Shown here piece by piece: positions 57,741 to 64,000 of a stretch of 64,000 bases of DNA. The first letter of the stretch is position 1; each line of letters begins with the position of its first letter. The DNA comes from Pteria penguin. Taxonomy: Eukaryota > Mollusca > Bivalvia > Pterioida > Pteriidae. A program made the translations under genes and the position numbers. The DNA lies in NCBI GenBank assembly GCA_035048485.1, contig CM068582.1, positions 17,053,269 to 17,117,268 of the forward strand, in the 5' to 3' direction. The notes below the pieces were generated by a model. It had not been told where the DNA came from. It did not search any database and saw only the letters and a program-made list of their open reading frames with translations.

Positions 57741-58089
57741 TTTTCTACAGTTGTTTTTTTTTTTCAAAGCTGTGCGTACTTTTTTATTTGGGAAGATTTT
57801 GTCCCATTTGCATATTTTAAAAATACGATAATAACTGGTGTCACATGACTATGGCACTAACAACAATGTACCACAGTGGACATTCACGGACCCCTGAAAT
57901 TCAGGGGCGAGACCAGGTGCCCGGGAGGAGTGAGAGTTTCCTGTTTGGCTAGCCACCCCGTGAATGCTCTGACATACAGACGAAAGAACAATTTTCGGAA
58001 TAAATTTAGACAAATTTTGGGAAAATTCCATTGGGGAGGGTTCTTATAACTGACCTGATTTGAAGGAAAACACTCCAATGATGACCTCT

Positions 58090-58225
58090 AGTGACCTTAA
58101 CCTTTGCTCTTTTCAATCCCAAAATCTATTGGGATCTTCCTCTCTATATACTTAAGTTACATGTGAAGTATGAACTCAATAGGACCTAAACTGTTACTTC
58201 TATAGTGTCCACAAGGTTTTGTCAC
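58090..58225 (+). repeat. Dispersed repeat family F, copy 2
   Basis: The text tgaccttaacctttgctctt, tctattgggatcttcctctc, gtgaagtatgaactcaatag is followed by tgtccacaaggttttgtcac and a cacgcac tract. It is a relative of family D. Confidence 0.6.
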
Positions 58226-58654
58226 AGACGCACGCACTTATGTGCGTATCAACACACGAACGGTATTATTGCGAAGGAATAACAATCCACTGGAGACTAA
58301 GAATCGAATGCAATTCACTGAATGCACATCTTTTTAACGAAATATAGCTGCAGCCCTTTACGTGTATGTGAAAGGATTGAGAATACAAAATATTACATTC
58401 ATACCTGTTTTACCGATGTCGATTTTAAATTTAGAATTTTCAAAGTTTCGGTCCCATGCTCATATGCTTTATTATCTGTATGTTTTTAAATTCATAACAT
58501 GTACTAGTATCCATATCTTGTTGTATTTGTTTTTTTTTTGTGTATTTATCTGTTTTCCTCTATATATGTATATAATTCAATTGCAACTTGTATACGTCTT
58601 CCTGGCAATAACTTACTGTGGTTGCCATTTAGAGAGATACTCAGATACCCCTAT

Positions 58655-58815
58655 CTCTTGTGTTGTATCTTGTCATATTGTATCTTGTACTTGTAACTAA
58701 TTAAGTTATATTGTATCTTTTCACATTGTATCTTGTACTTTTATTTTATATCTTTTTATATTGTATCTTGTTCTTGTAACTCGTGATATTATATCTTAAG
58801 ACATTGTATCTTGTA
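58655..58815. repeat. Degenerate tandem repeat
   Basis: ttgtatcttgtacttgtaac-like units recur irregularly with ttatatctttt variants. Confidence 0.7.
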
Positions 58816-58864
58816 GTTGGAACTGAAATAAAAGTTTAAACGAATCCACAGGCGAACTATTCAA

Positions 58865-58930
58865 TATACAGGTGTGATATCCTTATTGAGGTCTCTTCCA
58901 TACCTCCACCATTGATATCACACCTGTATA
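58865..58930. repeat. Inverted repeat, 17-bp arms
   Basis: tatacaggtgtgatatc at 58865-58881 is mirrored exactly at 58914-58930 around a 32-base loop. Confidence 0.9.
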
Positions 58931-59636
58931 CTGATACTGAACAGTTCTATTATGATCATGAAAGAAACCAATACTCACGGATTTCGACTCTAGTCATTCA
59001 GAGCAAAATCCAAAACCGACGCCTTGAAACATGTTTGTTTGCATTTCATATAAAAAGAAAGCACGCTTCTACTTGTCTGAAATTTGATGCGTACCTACTC
59101 GAGAAGGAATCCTTAAATATGCATTAAAGAAAAATGCGGTCGTATGTCGCATTTCTGCAGTGACACGCGACAGTGACAAGGAAGTAAACCAGCCTACTGA
59201 GTAGGAGCGGAAAGACTATATTATTAAAAGAGTATATTATTAATTATTGCTGACCAATACAAATGCCATCATGGATTATACAATCAATGACATATCATTG
59301 ACGTCTTCTCTTTCAGCTATGACTTGATATGTAAGGGGAATCATGTCATCACCCATGCCATTGGCGGAAATGCTTGACACACATAGATATGATGATGTTG
59401 TAATAACTCCATGCTCAGTTTGTTCCCACGGTCTGGCGACAAAATACTTTTCTTTACCCATTATCATAGCTATTTTAAAATTATGAATTTCTCTTGCCTA
59501 TTTTAGTTATCTTGAATGCTTGTATTACAACTCATTATTTGTTTTTGTCTAAATATTCATACACTATCTATATGTAGTTATCGTGAATGTCATCATTATC
59601 ACAGTGTATTCATGTATAACACATGACACATGCAAA

Positions 59637-59668
<32 letters not shown>

Positions 59669-59898
59669 TGTGTGTGTGTGTGCCTTGGATGTTATTCGAT
59701 ATTCTCTACTCACAATTTCTATATTATGCTTCATTTTTCGGATGTAACTGGATGAAAATAAAGTATGGAGAAAAAAATCCTTTTTGCGGTATTTCAAATA
59801 GCATGATCACACTGCAGGTGAATAATGCAAGATTTTACGGTATTTATAATAGACCATGATTCAGAAGTGTCTTTGTTACTTCTTCCAGTCCCATGAGG
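58931..59898. other. No gene recognised
   Basis: Apart from a (GT)n run at 59636-59682, no feature can be supported. Confidence 0.45.
59636..59682. repeat. (GT)n microsatellite
   Basis: A TG/GT run with one TATG interruption. Confidence 0.97.
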
Positions 59899-59903
59899 AA
59901 TTT

Positions 59904-60064
59904 CAGTGGCGGGTTTAGTGCTTTTAGTGGTTGAGCGTCCGCCCCTTTCCCCTCTGCAGTGACCCAAAATTTTCGCAAAAGCCCTGTATTTTGGCCCATT
60001 TTCTGTCAAATCGACAAAATTCGCCCCTCAACCCCCGGCAAAGAGGGCGCTGGATCCGCCACTG
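59904..60064. mobile_element. CAGTGGCGG-type MITE, 5-bp target duplication
   Basis: The ends cagtggcgggtttag and ctggatccgccactg are inverted repeats. aattt flanks both sides (59899-59903 and 60065-60069). It is 161 bp with no ORF. The interior differs from that of 17618 and 63137. Confidence 0.82.
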
Positions 60065-60282
60065 AATTTTGAAAGGTATGATTTTCTTATAGCTTATCAA
60101 AATTGCAGCAAACATTGCCATGTTAGCACTTCTGCTGTTGGGGCGTTTTGGAGTTTGGATGGATAAAAACCATCACTGAAAATAGTCTTCACACATTTTC
60201 TTCCAAAAACAGCTATAAATTTCGGTAAACTTTATATAAAGCATGGAGTGCATTACACCATGAAATACCCAAGCAAGATTAT

Positions 60283-60427
60283 ACAAGCTATGATTTTACA
60301 AGCTATGATTATACAAGCTATGATTATACAAGCTATGATTTTACAAGCTATGATTATACAAGCTATGATTATACAAGCTATGATTTTACAAGCTATGATT
60401 ATACAAGCTATGATTATACAAGCTATA
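60283..60427. repeat. 15-bp minisatellite, ~10 copies
   Basis: acaagctatgattat and acaagctatgatttt alternate in the order T,A,A,T,A,A,T,A,A, a three-unit superperiod of 45 bp. The open five-residue repeat is a by-product. Confidence 0.95.
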
Positions 60428-60522
60428 CTTTTCACTAAGCCTTTAGAATATCCTACAAACTCAGCCACGTCAACAGTTTGGGACAAACTAAAGTTTTGGA
60501 TTGGTTTTTTGATTTTATTCAT

Positions 60523-60545
60523 TATTTATTTACTTATTTATCTAT

Positions 60546-60576
<31 letters not shown>

Positions 60577-60579
60577 TTT
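60523..60579. repeat. (TTTA)n microsatellite
   Basis: A tetranucleotide TTTA/ATTT run with two early interruptions. Confidence 0.95.
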
Positions 60580-61489
60580 TTGGACAAAATCAATACATAT
60601 GAAAACATGCTGAAAATTGGAAAAGCACCGCAGTTTCAACAAATTTTGTATGGTTTTTTTATATGCATTTGCAATAATGTCTAAACGGGAGCATCAGTGT
60701 TGCTCTGACTTATCCAGATTCTAATAATTTCCAAATTCCACCTCCTCTCTCACTCCTTACTTAATGTGCTATATCAAAAGTAATTGGATTTCGGCAGTTT
60801 TTCAAAAAAGCACATTAATCTTCAAAATGTGGAACACATGGTACTTTATTAGTTCTTTCGAATGGCATCAAAAAGAAAGTTTAATTGATTTTCACGTTTT
60901 ATTTGTCACGCATTGGTCAGTGACTGTGTGAAATATATTGTGTCTGCTCAAGTGCGTTACTTACGCTACATATGAAACTTTATGTAGAACTCTTTGCGCT
61001 GTGATTGAATGAGACATCTATTGATTTTTCGTAAAATCCCTACTTATTTGAAATTCAAATGTAGACCGAGAATTCATTCTTACATGCGATTCATTTCTAT
61101 TACATGTAGTTGAAACAGTTTGCAGCAGGCCAAAAAGATTAGTAAAAGCTGAAAGTAATATTTAAAAGAAGTTAAACGCAAAAGGTGGAAAATGACACAA
61201 ATGGCGCATCACTAGATTTTTAAGTTTTCTTTCACCGAAAGGTTGTAAGAACATTAAGATCCTGTCCTCTTATATGCAATAGTATGATCTAAACTGCTTT
61301 TGACTGGCACCCAAAATGATACAGAGTAAAAGAAAACATTAATCCCTACATATCCCCTATCAAAACTTTCCAAAAATAAGATGTTTATCTATAAACTGGA
61401 CTAATAACCCCCACGACAACAAATTTGGAATAGGATAAAAGTGTATGTGTTGTATTTGTTATGGTGAATAATTTATGATTCATAATGTG
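60580..61489. other. No gene recognised
   Basis: AT-rich sequence with no supportable ORF or repeat. Confidence 0.4.
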
Positions 61490-61860
61490 TGTGTGAAATA
61501 TGAAAGCCCTATTGCTTATACTGTAAGAAAAATCTGCTTTCTTAACCAAATTAATATTAAAAGATCAAAGTTCAAGGTCAAGGTCGCTAGATTAAATGAC
61601 TTACTATCAAAACGTAAAACTTGTTATGCTAAATGTGTAAATGAAATATGAAAACCCAATCCCCTACACTGTAAGAGAAATCTGCTCGCAAAACTTATTA
61701 ACCAAACTATTAATACAAGACCAAAGTTCAAGGTCACTGGGTCAAATGTCTGGGTATCAAAATGTACTACTTGTTATGGTGTGTGTGTGTGTGTGTGTGT
61801 GGGGGGGGGGGGTTGAAATATGAAAGCCCTACTGCTTATACTGTAAGAGACTTTCTTCCT
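61490..61860 (+). repeat. Family D-like tandem units with a GT run
   Basis: tgtgaaatatgaaagcccta, ttgcttatactgtaag recurs near 61635 and 61815, and aaagttcaaggtcaaggtcg near 61567 and 61723. A (GT)n run at 61779-61801 and a G run interrupt the third unit. Confidence 0.6.
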
Positions 61861-62036
61861 ATATTGCATTGTATTGCCGGTATGTAGATGTATTGCCAAA
61901 TTGTCATAATAAACAAATTGAAGACAGGAATTGACACGTATGGAAGTTATTTTTAGGTTGAGTCATCTAGGGTATACATGACACAATTGCGCTAGTTGGT
62001 ACATGCATGGTTTAATAATTCAGGATATGGTATTGA

Positions 62037-62242
62037 GTCTTTTCGTTAAACAGAGTTACTTCCCATTTGGGATGGTATCTGACGTAAAACAAAATGACGT
62101 CATCAAATTCATATGAAAACGTCATTTGTGGACTATCATTTCCCTGAGTTTTAGATCAGTTTCCATAGAAATTGATAACGACATAATTCTTTTATGTCAG
62201 ATACCGTCTCAAATGGGAAGTAAGTCTATATAACGAAAAGAC
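62037..62242. mobile_element. Foldback element/MITE, ~60-bp arms
   Basis: The left gtcttttcgttaaacagagt, tacttcccatttgggatggt, atctgacgtaaaa pairs with the right arm (ttttatgtcagataccgtct, caaatgggaagtaagtctat, ataacgaaaagac). Similarity may extend a few bases outward. No clear target duplication and no ORF. Confidence 0.75.
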
Positions 62243-62314
62243 CGAATAGTTCTGTCAGTCTATAAATCAGCTAGCTACACAAGAATGCTTTGTGTGCAGG
62301 TGGGTGAGATCTGA

Positions 62315-62715
62315 TTACATATTTGGCGAAGCTCCACCCATATTCATATTCACTTTAGAAAACAACAATAATGGTTTACATGGAGGAATAGGAGCACGGG
62401 AAAAGCAAAAGTGCTGTAGAAAAAACTATACGCAGACTCCGAAGCCAAAAAAAGAAAAGTGGAGCAAATGTTAGAATTGGGTAAAGCTCGAGTTTCATTG
62501 TCACGTGATTTCCTCTCACCGTCCTCATCAATATTCAAAGAGTTGGGGCCATGGGGTGGTTATATTGCAAATTTAAAACGGGCTTATTTTGTTTGGTGAC
62601 GATACTTTTTACACATCTTAGATAATATACTAATCATCAAATGTCGTTTAAGAAATCCGTTCACATTTTTTTATACTTCTTCCGACTTCAATCGTACCAT
62701 GCTCCTTTAAAATTC
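62315..62715 (+). repeat. Dispersed repeat family E, copy 2
   Basis: It shares with 53560-53985 the blocks acatggaggaataggagcac, gggtaaagctcgagtttcat, tgtcacgtgatttcctc and ttccgacttcaatcgtacca. It has a stop codon within the frame that is open in copy 1. Confidence 0.7.
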
Positions 62716-62808
62716 AGATGTAAAAATGGAAAAACTTCATGTTCTCCTGCAATAAGCAAATTGCCATTGTCGGTAAAAGGATCCCATTTACATGTACTTT
62801 GTATGACC

Positions 62809-63023
62809 GTAAGTAGTGGCCCTATATGAATGCTAGGCCACGATTCCTTACGTTGCGTTAACTTGCACTTTTGATATTTTTAAACGGAATTGCCGGCACG
62901 ATTCTATGCATTTCGGCTCCATTTGATGCCGAAATGCATAGAATCGTGCCGGCAATTCCGTTTATCAAAAGTGCAAGTTTACGCAACGTAACTTACTATC
63001 ATTCAAATAGGGCCACAACTTGC
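62809..63023. mobile_element. Foldback element with near-perfect ~65-bp inner arms
   Basis: The left acgttgcgttaacttgcact, gaattgccggcacgattcta, tgcatttcggc is mirrored by gccgaaatgcatagaatcgt, gccggcaattccgttta and gtgcaagtttacgcaacgt around a ~10-base loop. Outer parts (gtggccctatatgaatg; cattcaaatagggccac) also pair. No ORF. Confidence 0.85.
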
Positions 63024-63136
63024 GGCTAGTACTTTCAGTATTTAATTCTATGTTCAGTGGTAAAGGAAATAATTCAAAAGTAGGAGGAACCAAAATTCAT
63101 TTCGTGAAAATATGCTTCTCGAATTTTTAGTGTACC

Positions 63137-63277
63137 CAGTGGCGGATTTAGAGCCCCCCCCCCTTTTCGCCATATATTTACAAGTAAAAATTCAGATTTG
63201 GCACAAAAAATGGCTCAGTAGTTTGGCTAATACACATGTGCCCCCCCCCCATTTCGTAAATTCTGGATCAGCCAATG
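63137..63277. mobile_element. CAGTGGCGG-type MITE, decayed
   Basis: It starts cagtggcggatttagag and ends ctggatcagccaatg, a mutated inverse of the start. Flanks are gtacc (63132-63136) and gcacc (63278-63282), a 5-bp duplication with one change. The interior matches the element at 17618. Confidence 0.7.
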
Positions 63278-63282
63278 GCACC

Positions 63283-64000
63283 GTGAAGTGGAAGGGTTTG
63301 GCATCATTTATCCGTATAATACGATGGCCCATATCAGCCGTCACTTTACAACTTACTACTTGGAAGGAAATGCACGTGTACTAACGGGATTTTTTTTTTT
63401 GACGTTTTACTACTGCTTTTACTAATGCACATGAAATGTTCTGACACTTTACAGCCACTACTTGGTAGAAAGAGAACAGAAGTTAGAGATTGTACACTGA
63501 CAAGTTACTCCAACGTATGTGTACAAACATTATCCAAATGTACAATGGTAAGTTACTCTTGTGTACGTGTACACATTTATATATGTACATTGACCATGTA
63601 CTCCTTTGTGAACATTAGAATTTGATATTAATAATTATTGTTGTAATTGGTAGGCTAAAGAATAATCCATGCAGCTGATTTAAAATATAACACACATGCC
63701 AGTATAATTTCTATTGAAACGGTCGGCTCATACCTTCACCACCGTTTCTATTTCACCATTCATACTTTGTGTGGGAAAACTTTGCTGATAGAAACTGGGT
63801 CATTGCATCCAAAAAATGGAGTGACAGGCACAAATCACTTACCTTTTCAGCTAATTAAATCCTTAACTATTCATATTAATCCATTTTCTTGTAAAACAAT
63901 CCATGTATACTCGAATAATACATCACAAATTATTTGGTGTATTTCTCCATTACTTTCAAATGGCCATGTTCAAACTAGATTGAGTGCGCATGTGTGAGGC
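63283..64000. other. No gene recognised
   Basis: Sequence with several gtacac/tgtaca phrases around 63490-63600 (for example aagttactccaacgtatgtg and aagttactcttgtgtacgtg, a loose tandem pair). No ORF with a domain. Confidence 0.4.

Noticed and set aside
60248..60613. Repeating Met-Ile-Ile-Gln-Ala protein
   Set aside because: A 15-bp minisatellite by-product followed by a TTTA run.

Overview
The window looks like intergenic, repeat-dense nuclear DNA from a marine invertebrate, most likely a bivalve mollusc. It is AT-rich, has long microsatellites, and contains one spliced gene with GT-AG junctions. It also carries dispersed repeats that I know as common in bivalve genomes: units opening 'caagaggcccaagagggcc...gctcacctgag', and units ending in 'ggacggacgg...tatgctcccc...gagcataaaa' or '...ggggcataaaa'. 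Nothing points to a prokaryote or organelle. The species cannot be named from sequence alone.

Only one host gene is well supported. It is a two-coding-exon FkbM-family methyltransferase on the minus strand (coding ends 14638 and 16480). It has an N-terminal signal anchor, a SAM-binding motif reconstituted across the splice junction, and an acceptor in the 5' UTR that implies a further upstream exon.

Bases 475-5015 (minus) hold a degenerate Tx1/L1-like LINE: zinc-knuckle ORF1 fragment, NADAR (YbiA-like) domain, AP endonuclease, reverse transcriptase and C-terminal CCHC. The NADAR domain sitting between the ORF1 zinc knuckles and ORF2 is the most unusual find. NADAR enzymes act on ADP-ribose linkages, including ADP-ribosyl-guanine in nucleic acid, and bivalves are known to have guanine-ADP-ribosylating proteins. 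A retrotransposon carrying the matching eraser is a testable idea. A second LINE is present only as its 3' end (39122-39572, plus).

The rest is mostly non-autonomous elements and tandem arrays. They include a foldback element with 21-bp satellite arms and an 8-bp target duplication (25604-27220), and a 2.2-kb element with ~140-bp inverted ends carrying another repeat and a nested MITE (35837-38009). There are also two full-length tRNA-derived SINEs with target duplications, four CAGTGGCG-type MITEs with 5-bp duplications, a PIF/Harbinger-like MITE (43249-43711) and several foldback palindromes. Large minisatellites lie at 32655-35345 (35-bp unit), 41115-41299 (45 bp), 41520-42051 (44 bp), 54826-57172 (37 bp, with higher-order duplications) and 60283-60427 (15 bp).

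The long stretches between these, for example 9030-12470, 18305-22157, 43712-46870 and 50830-53560, show no supportable gene.
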